Assembly (NCBI GenBank): GCA_018266095.1
Contig: JAFEBC010000168.1
Span: forward strand, 1 to 15,248
From: Deltaproteobacteria bacterium
Lineage (GTDB): Bacteria; Myxococcota; Myxococcia; Myxococcales; 40CM-4-68-19
Length of the DNA stretch: 15,248 nt
Direction: 5' to 3'
Shown: piece by piece, positions 1-9,063 of the stretch
How positions within the stretch are numbered: position 1 is the stretch's first letter
How the letters are laid out: each line of letters begins with the position of its first letter
Notes under the pieces: model-generated
What the model was told of the DNA's origin: nothing
Database searches by the model: none
Seen by the model: the letters and a program-made list of their open reading frames with translations, nothing else
Translations under genes and position numbers: made by a program

Positions 1-1
1 C

Positions 2-562
2 CTGCAGACGCCGACGGCGCGGACGGCGACGGGCCTGCGCGATCGCTGCGCGCTCGAGCTGCTCTACGACGCGGGCCTGCGCGTGTCGGAGCTGTCGGAG
101 CTGGATCTGTCGGACATCATCGACGGCGGGACGGCGGTGCGCGTGACGGGCAAGGGCAACAAGCAGCGCGTGCTGCCGCTCGTGACCAAGGCGCGCGTGG
201 CGCTGCAGGCGTACCTGGCGCGGCGCGGGGAGCTGGTGTCGGCGCAGACGAGAGGCGGGCCCGGCGCCGGACAGGGAGCTGCCGAGCCGCTCCTGCTCAA
301 TCGCCGCGGCGGCCGGCTGACGACGCGCTCCATCGCGCGGCACCTGGATCGCTACGCGCTGGTCTGCGGGGCGCGCAGGCACGTGCACCCGCACGCGCTG
401 CGGCACTCGTTCGCGACGCACCTGCTCGACATGGGCGCGGACCTGCGCGGCATCCAGGAGCTGCTCGGGCACTCGTCGCTCTCGACGACGCAGCGGTACA
501 CGCACGTGTCGAGCGAGCAGCTCGTGCAGGTGTATGAGGACGCGCATCCCCGCGCGAAGTGA
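2..562 (+). CDS. xerC: Tyrosine recombinase XerC, C-terminal catalytic part (5' end outside window)
   Basis: XerC acts with XerD at the dif site to resolve chromosome dimers before cell division. The reading frame is open from the left edge, so the N-terminal DNA-binding domain (about 110 residues of a roughly 300-residue family) is missing and the true start lies upstream. The catalytic set is visible in order: Arg in GLRVSEL (codon 80-82), Lys in GKGNKQR, the HALRH box, His in LGHSS, and the nucleophile Tyr in TQRYTHV (codon 497-499). The tail after the Tyr (SSEQLVQVYEDAHP) fits XerC. An Ala/Gly-rich insertion (around 235-290) lies between the Lys strand and the HxLRH helix. It converges on ddl 51 bp downstream. 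XerD or another integrase is possible, but the hslVU neighbourhood favours XerC. Confidence 0.93.
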   Translation: MQTPTARTATGLRDRCALELLYDAGLRVSELSELDLSDIIDGGTAVRVTGKGNKQRVLPLVTKARVALQAYLARRGELVSAQTRGGPGAGQGAAEPLLLNRRGGRLTTRSIARHLDRYALVCGARRHVHPHALRHSFATHLLDMGADLRGIQELLGHSSLSTTQRYTHVSSEQLVQVYEDAHPRAK

Positions 563-582
563 CCGCGGGAGCGCTCCCGTGG
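563..582. terminator. Palindromic hairpin between convergent xerC and ddl
   Basis: Directly after the xerC stop, CCGCGGGAGC and GCTCCCGTGG form a nearly perfect 20-bp palindrome (one G-T mismatch, allowed as G-U in RNA). This gives a stem of about 8 bp with a GCGC loop. It sits between two convergent stop codons, so a bidirectional terminator is the natural reading. Neither side has a run of T, so a classical intrinsic terminator is not proven. Confidence 0.45.
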
Positions 583-613
583 CCACTGATCGAACGGTCG
601 TGCGGATTGTCCG

Positions 614-1672
614 CTACGTGTAGCGCCCCCGCGCGATCGCGAGCTGCCCCTCGAGGAACGCGCGCATGCTCGTGCCCTCTGCCGCGAGCTGCTGCGGGAT
701 GAAGCTCGCGCGCGTGAGGCCCGGGAGCGTGTTCGTCTCCAGGAACACCGGACCGCTGTTGCCGAGGATGAGATCCGTGCGCGTGTAGCCGCGGCAGCCG
801 AGCGCGCGGTGGGCCGCGAGCGCGACCTGTTGCGCGGCCTTGGCCACCTCGGGCGGGACCTCGGCGGGCGTGATCTCCGTCGTGCCCTTGCCGAGATACT
901 TGCCCTCGAAGTCGAAGGCGCGGCCGTCGTCGAGGCGCACCTCGGAGCAGGGCAGGGCGCGCAGGTGCGAGTGCGTAGACTCGCTCGAGGCGCCGCTGCT
1001 CGCGCTCTCGACCACGCCCACGGTGAGCTCGCGGCCGGCGATGAACTCCTCGGCGAGATAGGCCTCGCCCGTGCTCGCGATAGCGGCCGCGGCGCGCGGG
1101 ATGTCGGTGAGCGCGCGCAGGTGATGCAGGCCGACGCTGCTCCCGCCCGCGACCGGCTTGGCCACGACGCGTCCGTGCTTGTTGAACAATTCGGACAGGC
1201 CGCGCGCGATGGCGCCCTCGTCCTCGAGCGGCAAGGCCAATTCGGCGGCGCAGCGCACGCCCGCGGCCTCCACGGTGCGCTTGGTCTTGCGCTTGTCGAA
1301 CGCCGTGGCGCTCGCCTGCGAGCCCGAGGCCGTGAAGGCGATCCCGCGCTCCTCGAACAAGCGCTGCGCGGTGCCGTCCTCGCCGCCCGTGCCGTGGAAG
1401 CCGAGGAAGAACGCCTTGCCGCGCCCGGCCGCATCGAGCGCGTGCGCGAGCGAGTCGAACGTCGCCGCGCCCGCGGGCTTGAAGTCGTTCTCGAACGGCC
1501 GCGCGAAGGCCGCGATCTCCTCGCGCCCGCACACGAAGATGCGCCCGTCGGGCGACTCGAACCAGGCCGCCGCGCCGTCGAGCACCGAGAGCACGTGCTG
1601 GCCGCTCGCCACCGACACGCGCCGCTCGCTGGAGTTGCCGCCGAACACCACGATCACGTCTGAGAAGCTCAT
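614..1672 (-). CDS. ddl: D-alanine--D-alanine ligase
   Basis: This ATP-grasp enzyme joins two D-alanines for the peptidoglycan precursor in the cytoplasm. The 352 residues are within the family range. Visible motifs in order: GGNSSER near the N-terminus (the Glu of the first D-Ala site), HGTGGEDG, the ASATAFDKRKTK stretch, VVAKPVAGGSSVG (ATP Lys and catalytic-loop Ser), EEFIAGRELTV, FDFEGKY (keeps the Lys-Tyr that distinguishes D-Ala ligases from VanA-type enzymes, which have His there), RTDLIL (metal Asp) and FLETNTLPGLT (metal Glu and Asn). The two Tyr of the usual YDYEAKY are Phe here. The gene stands apart from any mur/fts cluster, convergent with xerC and divergent from hslV. Start ATG at 1672; no strong ribosome binding site is seen. 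Confidence 0.93.
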   Translation of the reverse strand: MSFSDVIVVFGGNSSERRVSVASGQHVLSVLDGAAAWFESPDGRIFVCGREEIAAFARPFENDFKPAGAATFDSLAHALDAAGRGKAFFLGFHGTGGEDGTAQRLFEERGIAFTASGSQASATAFDKRKTKRTVEAAGVRCAAELALPLEDEGAIARGLSELFNKHGRVVAKPVAGGSSVGLHHLRALTDIPRAAAAIASTGEAYLAEEFIAGRELTVGVVESASSGASSESTHSHLRALPCSEVRLDDGRAFDFEGKYLGKGTTEITPAEVPPEVAKAAQQVALAAHRALGCRGYTRTDLILGNSGPVFLETNTLPGLTRASFIPQQLAAEGTSMRAFLEGQLAIARGRYT

Positions 1673-1801
1673 GGGGCACGCACACTACTGGAAACCGCGC
1701 CCTCGGGGACGCCAGTTCCCTGCGACCGATCGACACGCGTGCCGCGGCCCCGGCCACGCTCTTCGGATGCCGCGCGGACGCACAGCGGTTAGAGTCCGCA
1801 C
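1673..1801. promoter_or_regulatory. Divergent ddl/hslV intergenic region with hairpin next to the hslV start
   Basis: This 129-bp gap must hold the promoters for both ddl (minus) and hslV (plus). No convincing -35/-10 pair is visible. Two dyads are. GGGGAC/GTTCCC (1705-1710 and 1715-1720) is imperfect. GCGGAC/GTCCGC (1774-1779 and 1794-1799) is a perfect 6-bp stem ending 2 bases before the hslV ATG, with the weak Shine-Dalgarno-like AGAG (1791-1794) at the loop/stem edge. The second could fold in the mRNA and limit ribosome access. A CIRCE element was looked for and not found. Confidence 0.35.
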
Positions 1802-2326
1802 ATGCACGCCACCACAGTCGTCTGCGTCCGCAAGGACGGCAAGGTCGCCCTGGGTTCGGACGGCCAGGTCACCCTCGACAAGACCGTCCTGAAGCACGGG
1901 GCCAAGAAGGTCCGCCGCTTGGTGGACGGGTCCATCATCGCCGGCTTCGCGGGCGGCACCGCGGACGCGTTCACGCTGTTCGAGCGCTTCGAGGCCAAGC
2001 TCAAGGAGAACGCCAAGAACCTCACGCGCGCCTCCATCGAGCTCGCGAAGGACTGGCGCACGGACCGCTTCCTGCGCAAACTCGAGGCGCTGCTCATCGT
2101 GGCCGACAAGGAGCGCACGCTCATCCTCTCGGGCACGGGCGATGTAGTCGAGCCCGACGAGGGCGTGGCGGCGATCGGCTCGGGCGGGCCGTACGCGATG
2201 TCGGCGGGGATCGCGCTGCTCAACCACAGCAGCCTGGGCGCGCGGCAGATCGCCGAAGAGTCCTTGCGCATCGCTTCGCGCATCTGCATCTACACGAACG
2301 ACAAGTTCTCCTTCGAAGAGCTCTAG
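1802..2326 (+). CDS. hslV: ATP-dependent protease HslV (ClpQ), catalytic subunit
   Basis: HslV is the threonine peptidase of the two-component HslVU protease, a double hexameric ring that degrades proteins unfolded by HslU. The 174 residues match the family. The protein begins MHATTVVCVRK: a three-residue propeptide, then the Thr-Thr pair whose first Thr becomes the N-terminal nucleophile after processing. Further hallmarks are SDGQVTL (conserved Asp), KKVRRL (active-site Lys), FAGGTADAFTLFERFE, LAKDWRTDR..LRKLEA, GNGDV-like GTGDVVEPDE, IGSGGPYA and the terminal ICIYTN motif. hslU starts 18 bp after the stop, so the two are very likely one operon. The ATG at 1802 was chosen because it leaves a propeptide of the known short kind. 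Confidence 0.96.
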   Translation: MHATTVVCVRKDGKVALGSDGQVTLDKTVLKHGAKKVRRLVDGSIIAGFAGGTADAFTLFERFEAKLKENAKNLTRASIELAKDWRTDRFLRKLEALLIVADKERTLILSGTGDVVEPDEGVAAIGSGGPYAMSAGIALLNHSSLGARQIAEESLRIASRICIYTNDKFSFEEL

Positions 2327-2344
2327 AGCCGAGTGATCGCGCCC

Positions 2345-3751
<1,407 letters not shown>

Positions 3752-3775
3752 GCGAGGCGCGACGACAGGCGTCCT

Positions 3776-3917
3776 AAAGGCCTTCAACGCGGAGGCGCGG
3801 AGACGCGGAGGTTGGCCTGACGAGCAAAGTCAGCGACGCGGTCAGCAAGCGTGCCGTTGGCAGCGGTCGCGGGGACCAACACCTCCGCGTCTCCGCGCCT
3901 CCGCGTTGAGGCTTTTC
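3776..3917. repeat. 142-bp inverted-repeat (MITE- or REP-like) element between convergent genes
   Basis: The core arms 3785-3812 and 3881-3908 are perfect reverse complements over 28 bp, enclosing 68 bp. Each arm contains three tandem 8-mers of the form RCGCGGAG (ACGCGGAG, GCGCGGAG, ACGCGGAG at 3787-3810). Complementarity continues imperfectly outward to AAAGGCC (3776-3782) and GGCTTTT (3911-3917), and inward to TTGG/CCAA. No open frame or clear target-site duplication is visible. The position between the hslU stop and the stop of the minus-strand TPR gene, with TTTT ending the right arm, suggests it also works as a terminator. Similar CGCGGAG/CGCAGAG-type hairpins recur in many environmental bacterial genomes, from general knowledge; this was not searched. 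Confidence 0.8.
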
Positions 3918-3932
3918 GCAGTTCCCGCTGAC

Positions 3933-4994
3933 CTACCGCGTGGCCCGCGCCGCCATCGCAGCCGCTTCAGAGGCAATGACGCCCTCCTCGAGCAACTGCG
4001 ACAGAATCCGCGCCGTGTCCAACCTCGACAACCCGCAGATCGCGTAGAGGTCCTCGAAGCTCACCTCGCCGTCGATCTGCGCCAGCACGAAGCCCGCGCG
4101 CGGGTCGAGGTTCAGCCAGATCACCTCGTCCGGCTTCAGCACCACGCGCGGCCGGCGGTCCATCGAGCCCAGGCGGCTCTCGAACATCTGCGTGAGGTTC
4201 TCCTCACACGTCTTGTGCATCGCCTGCGCGTCTTTGTCGTTCGGGTGCAGCGCGAGGATCTTGTTGGTCAGCTCCAGCGCGCCCGAGAAGTCGTTGAGCG
4301 CCACCAGCTCACGCGCCCCGCGCTGCCAGACCTCGGTCTCGTCGACCTCCTTGGTCGGCACCGGCTTCGGGTCCGAGTGGATGGCCCACGCCACGCCCGC
4401 GTCGCGATCGGTGACGCCCGGGTCCGTGTTCTGCGGCAGCGCCACCGACGGCCCGTCGTCCCACGGCGTGGCCGTGCGCGCCTTCTGCTCTGGGGCGACC
4501 TCGGGCGGACGCTGCGGCAGCCACGGATGCGCCGTCCCGGGCGCGCGCGCCGGCACGTTCACCAGCGTCTTGTCCGGCGCCGGCCCGTTCGGGTCCGCCT
4601 CCGGCTCCCCGTCGCCATACTGCGGCGGCAGGCGCGCGAGCGGGTCGGTGTTGCCCTTGGGCTGCGCGGCGAACGGCCCCGCTCCCGGCAGCGGCTGGCC
4701 GTACGGAACGGCGGCCTTCGGCGCTGGCGGCAGCGAGGGCGCGGGCGGCGCCATCGCGGCGAACGGATTGAGCTGCGGCGGCGGCGCGCTCTGATTCCCG
4801 CCCGCCCCCATGTGCGCGTGGATGCGCTCCAGCGCCGAGCGCAGGAACTCGCGCGCGCGCAGGTTCGAGGGCTCGAGGAGGTACGCCTCTTCCCAGGCGC
4901 GCACGGCCTCCATCATCTTGCCCTTGCGATAGTGGTCCAGGCCCTCCAAGAGGAGAGTCGAGAACCGCCCGCTGGGAGGTGCGTTCGCTGCCAC
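3933..4994 (-). CDS. TPR protein with proline-rich linker and winged-helix-like C-terminus
   Basis: Function unknown; last gene of the J/Hsp70 operon. The 353 residues fall into four parts. Residues about 10-60 are a TPR-like helical pair (LLLEGLDHYRKGKMMEAVRAW). Residues about 66-190 are low-complexity Pro/Ala-rich sequence, probably disordered. Residues about 215-255 are a second TPR-like unit (ALNDFSGALELTNKILALHPND). Residues about 280-345 resemble the small helical domain found at the end of several deltaproteobacterial regulatory proteins (DPRAGFVLAQIDGEVSFEDL, then LSRLDTARILSQLLEEGVI). There is no signal peptide. The GTG start directly follows the dnaK TAG, with GGGAGG 7 bases upstream inside dnaK, which indicates translational coupling. 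A role as adaptor or substrate-delivery partner for the Hsp70 is an inference. Confidence 0.85.
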   Translation of the reverse strand: MAANAPPSGRFSTLLLEGLDHYRKGKMMEAVRAWEEAYLLEPSNLRAREFLRSALERIHAHMGAGGNQSAPPPQLNPFAAMAPPAPSLPPAPKAAVPYGQPLPGAGPFAAQPKGNTDPLARLPPQYGDGEPEADPNGPAPDKTLVNVPARAPGTAHPWLPQRPPEVAPEQKARTATPWDDGPSVALPQNTDPGVTDRDAGVAWAIHSDPKPVPTKEVDETEVWQRGARELVALNDFSGALELTNKILALHPNDKDAQAMHKTCEENLTQMFESRLGSMDRRPRVVLKPDEVIWLNLDPRAGFVLAQIDGEVSFEDLYAICGLSRLDTARILSQLLEEGVIASEAAAMAARATR

Positions 4995-6839
<1,845 letters not shown>

Positions 6840-6861
6840 GACGAACGTGCCTCCAAAGGCC

Positions 6862-6880
6862 CTGCGCGAACGCCGCGCAG
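6862..6880 (-). promoter_or_regulatory. Intercistronic stem-loop between the J-protein gene and dnaK
   Basis: CTGCGCG and CGCGCAG form a perfect 7-bp stem with a 5-base loop, beginning directly after the TAG of the upstream gene in the sense of transcription and ending just before the dnaK ribosome binding region (GGAGG). No T run follows, so an mRNA-stability or partial-attenuation role is more likely than full termination. Function is inferred from position only. Confidence 0.4.
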
Positions 6881-7810
6881 CTAGAGTCTCTTCAAGAGAG
6901 CTCTGGCCTCCTCATGATTGGGGATCTTGTCCAAGACGAACTGAAGCTCTGCCTTCGCGCGCGCCTTGTTCTTCACTGCGGCGTACACGCGTCCAGCCAA
7001 CAAACGGGTCTCCACATGGGTCGGCGCAGCCTCGACCGCGCGCGGGATCCAGGTCGCAGCGAGGGGCCACTCGCCCTTCTCGGCGGCCGCGGTGGCGATC
7101 CCGCGCGCGGCCTCTGGGTTGGTCGGATCGCTCTGGTGCGCGGCCGTGTAGAGCGCGATGGCGCGATCGAAATCACCTTGCGCCGCACGCTCGCCGGCCG
7201 CCACGCACGCCGACACCGAGCGCGCCTTGGCCGCCTCCTTCTCCAGCTCGGCCAGCTTCTGCGCGATCTCCTTGCGCTGCGGATCCAGCTCGCGCGCCGA
7301 CTTGAGCTCGGCGATGGCGAACCCGCGCTGACCCTTCGCGGCCAGCTCGACGGCCGACTCGTAGAGCTGCCGCGCCGCGCCCAGCCGCGCGAATCCCTTG
7401 CTGCGCATGAGCCGCTCGCGACGCTCCTTGGCCCGGCGCTCGTCGTCCGCCCTATCCTGCATGCGCTTCTCGACGCGGGTCTTGTCGGCGGCGCTGAAGG
7501 TCTTCGCCTGCTCGGCGTCGTACTCGGCGCGCGCGTCGTCGTCGGAGAGCACCTGGTAGGCGGCGGCGATGCGCTGGAAGGCGCGCGAGAGCAGCGTGGC
7601 GTACTCGCCCACGTTCTTGCGGTACCAGGCGTCGGGATGCAGCCGCTTGCTGCGCTCCAGGTAGGCGCGGCGGACGGCTCCGCCATCTGCGTCGGCGGGG
7701 ATCCCGAGCAGCTCGTAGTGTGAGATCTTCCCTTCACGCGCAGCGAGGTCTTTCAGCTCTCGCTGCAGCTCCGGTGGCAGGTCGAGGCTGCCCACCGTGG
7801 TTGCCGCCAC
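6881..7810 (-). CDS. J-domain co-chaperone with TPR repeats
   Basis: Predicted partner that stimulates ATP hydrolysis by the adjacent Hsp70. From the GTG at 7810 (309 residues), the J domain spans about 31-98 (HYELLGIPADADGGAV, the HPD triad at 58-60, then AAYQVLSDDDARAEYD). A highly charged, coiled-coil-prone segment follows (about 108-140). Several TPR-type helical pairs run from about 145 to the end. The Gly/Phe region and zinc-finger domain of classical DnaJ are absent, so this is a class C J-protein. GTG 7810 has GGAGG 7 bases upstream; an ATG at 7831 would add seven residues but has a poorer ribosome binding site. dnaK begins 41 bp downstream on the same strand. Substrate or pathway is unknown. 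Confidence 0.9.
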   Translation of the reverse strand: MAATTVGSLDLPPELQRELKDLAAREGKISHYELLGIPADADGGAVRRAYLERSKRLHPDAWYRKNVGEYATLLSRAFQRIAAAYQVLSDDDARAEYDAEQAKTFSAADKTRVEKRMQDRADDERRAKERRERLMRSKGFARLGAARQLYESAVELAAKGQRGFAIAELKSARELDPQRKEIAQKLAELEKEAAKARSVSACVAAGERAAQGDFDRAIALYTAAHQSDPTNPEAARGIATAAAEKGEWPLAATWIPRAVEAAPTHVETRLLAGRVYAAVKNKARAKAELQFVLDKIPNHEEARALLKRL

Positions 7811-7993
7811 GCGTACACCTCCAGAGGACATTTCTGTCCCGATCCCAGGACAATAAACCCAAGTCCCGCCACTCCGGAAGGGCGCGTTTTCACTTTCTCG
7901 ACACTTGTTGCGGCGCGCGTCACACACCGGGACGCACATGCGCGCACACCGATTGGTCGGGCAACCTGTCCACTTCAATTTTGCAGCACCGCC
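7811..7993 (-). promoter_or_regulatory. Probable promoter region of the J/Hsp70/TPR operon
   Basis: This 183-bp gap separates the lipoprotein gene from the chaperone operon and includes AT-richer patches unusual for the window (around 7850-7860, 7887-7900 and 7974-7983). A dyad TGTCC/GGACA (7835-7839 and 7848-7852) lies just upstream of the possible ATG. No convincing -35/-10, sigma-54 or CIRCE element was identified. A weak CACCG/CGGTG hairpin (7987-8001 area) overlaps the stop codon of the lipoprotein gene. Promoter status is inferred from position. Confidence 0.35.
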
Positions 7994-8965
7994 TCACGGT
8001 GGCAGCTTGAAGTCGTCCTTGCACGCGAGCCGCGACTTGAGCTGCGTGCACATGGCCTTGGTGATGAGCTCGATCTGATTGCACTCGGCGTCGCTGACGC
8101 TGGTGGCCGGCGGCGTGAGCACGTAGTGCCCCGCGGTGATGGTGGCGCCCGCGTTGGGGAACTCCTGCACGGAGAGGCGCCCGAGCTTCACGCAGCAGTC
8201 GGCGTCGCAGAGCGCGGTCATGATGAGCTGACCCGGGTCCTCGGAGATGACGAGCGCCGACTGCCAGCCGTGCTGCTGCATGATCACGGTCGAGTAGTAG
8301 ATGTTCTCATCGGTGTGCTGCGCCTTGGGCTCCTTGAAGATGTGGTCGGCGGTGATCCCGCGGCCGAGCAAGAGGCCGTAGAGCGTGTCCGACTCGACGT
8401 ACTGGTTGTGGACGGCGGCGCCCGTGACGATGAAGTCGTCGCCGTAGCCCGCGGCGTGCAGGCGCATGGCGAACTCCACGCGCGAGGTCTGGCAGGACGC
8501 GGGCGTGCCGTCCGAGTTGTTGGGGCAGCCGAGGAGGATGAGCGCGTCGTGCTTGGTGGCGCAGGTGCCCGCGGCCGGTGAGCCGCCGTAGGGATTCGTC
8601 GGGCCGATGCCGGAGTAGGTCGTGCTCAGCAGTTCGGCGGGGCAGGAGCTCGCTTGCGCAGTCGAGCCCGCGTCGGCTCCAGCATCCGCATTCCCGCCCG
8701 CGTCCGCACCTGCGTCAGCGTTCGCGCCCGCGTCGGCGTTTGCACCTGCGTCGGCGTTTGCACCAGCGTCGGCGTTTGCACCTGCGTCGGCGTTTGCACC
8801 AGCGTCGGCGTTGGCACCCGCGTCTGCGCTGCCGCCCGCGTCTGCGTTGGCTCCAGCGTCAGTGTTGCTACCCGCGTCGTCGAGCTCGCAGCACGCCTCG
8901 CCCGTGCCGCGCCCGCAGGCGACACAGAGCGCGATCACGGCCAACGCGAGGAGCACCCGACGCAT
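7994..8965 (-). CDS. DUF218 (ElyC/SanA/YdcF-like) lipoprotein with Ala-Asn-Ala-Asp-Ala-Gly linker
   Basis: Predicted envelope-anchored protein of 323 residues; biochemical role unknown. The N-terminus MRRVLLALAVIALCVAC is a lipoprotein signal with Cys17 as likely lipidated residue; the lipobox position -3 is Cys, slightly atypical. Residues 29-100 are a low-complexity spacer of DAG-containing hexapeptides. The globular part (about 105-280) follows the DUF218 pattern: DALILLGC, the Arg-containing VEFAMRLHAAGYG, IVTGAAVHNQYVESDTL, LGRGITADHIFKEP, HTDENIYYS and SALVISEDPGQ. It is Cys-rich, consistent with an exported, oxidised protein. DUF218 proteins such as ElyC and SanA affect envelope integrity in enterobacteria; transfer of that role is inference. 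No ribosome binding site is obvious before ATG 8965. Confidence 0.85.
   Translation of the reverse strand: MRRVLLALAVIALCVACGRGTGEACCELDDAGSNTDAGANADAGGSADAGANADAGANADAGANADAGANADAGANADAGANADAGADAGGNADAGADAGSTAQASSCPAELLSTTYSGIGPTNPYGGSPAAGTCATKHDALILLGCPNNSDGTPASCQTSRVEFAMRLHAAGYGDDFIVTGAAVHNQYVESDTLYGLLLGRGITADHIFKEPKAQHTDENIYYSTVIMQQHGWQSALVISEDPGQLIMTALCDADCCVKLGRLSVQEFPNAGATITAGHYVLTPPATSVSDAECNQIELITKAMCTQLKSRLACKDDFKLPP
8666..8881. repeat. 18-bp in-frame tandem repeat coding the DAG-type linker
   Basis: About twelve units, mostly 18 bp, encode NADAG/ANADAG variants. Units for six consecutive perfect ANADAG hexapeptides span 8708-8815. Within them a 36-bp block at 8744-8779 is repeated at 8780-8815 with one difference (35 of 36 identical), pointing to recent duplication. 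Because the period is a multiple of three, several other frames are also open here, giving spurious reading frames on both strands. Confidence 0.92.
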
Positions 8966-9063
8966 GCGCGCAGTGTGAGATCGCCCGCGCGACGATCGGA
9001 ATCGGACAGGTGGAGGCCTCCGGAACTACGTAGTGCCAGCGCGCACGGCCGCGCCTTCGAGCA
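8966..9063. other. Intergenic region with two adjacent 10-bp perfect palindromes
   Basis: Between the oxidoreductase stop and the lipoprotein start lie GGAGGCCTCC (9012-9021) and ACTACGTAGT (9025-9034), three bases apart. They could be an operator or part of the lipoprotein promoter. A near match to a sigma-54 -24 box (TGGCAC on the minus strand) lacks the -12 element at proper spacing. Nothing else is recognised. Confidence 0.3.

Noticed and set aside
1673..1801. CIRCE heat-shock operator before hslV
   Set aside because: Only a TTAGAGTC fragment resembles one half; the second half is absent.
7832..7978. Longer N-terminus for the J-domain protein starting at 7978
   Set aside because: The extra residues are Cys/Arg-rich and non-conserved in appearance, and a better ribosome binding site lies before the GTG at 7810.
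8708..8815. Tandem repeat as a CRISPR array
   Set aside because: Units are 18 bp, directly adjacent without spacers, and in frame with a protein linker.
8622..9033. Open frames on the plus strand with repeated Ala-Pro-Ala-Ser or Val-Cys-Thr units
   Set aside because: The 18-bp period keeps several frames open; the lipoprotein frame on the minus strand has a signal peptide and a recognisable domain.
9020..9042. Sigma-54 promoter (TGGCAC on the minus strand)
   Set aside because: The -12 element is missing at the required spacing.
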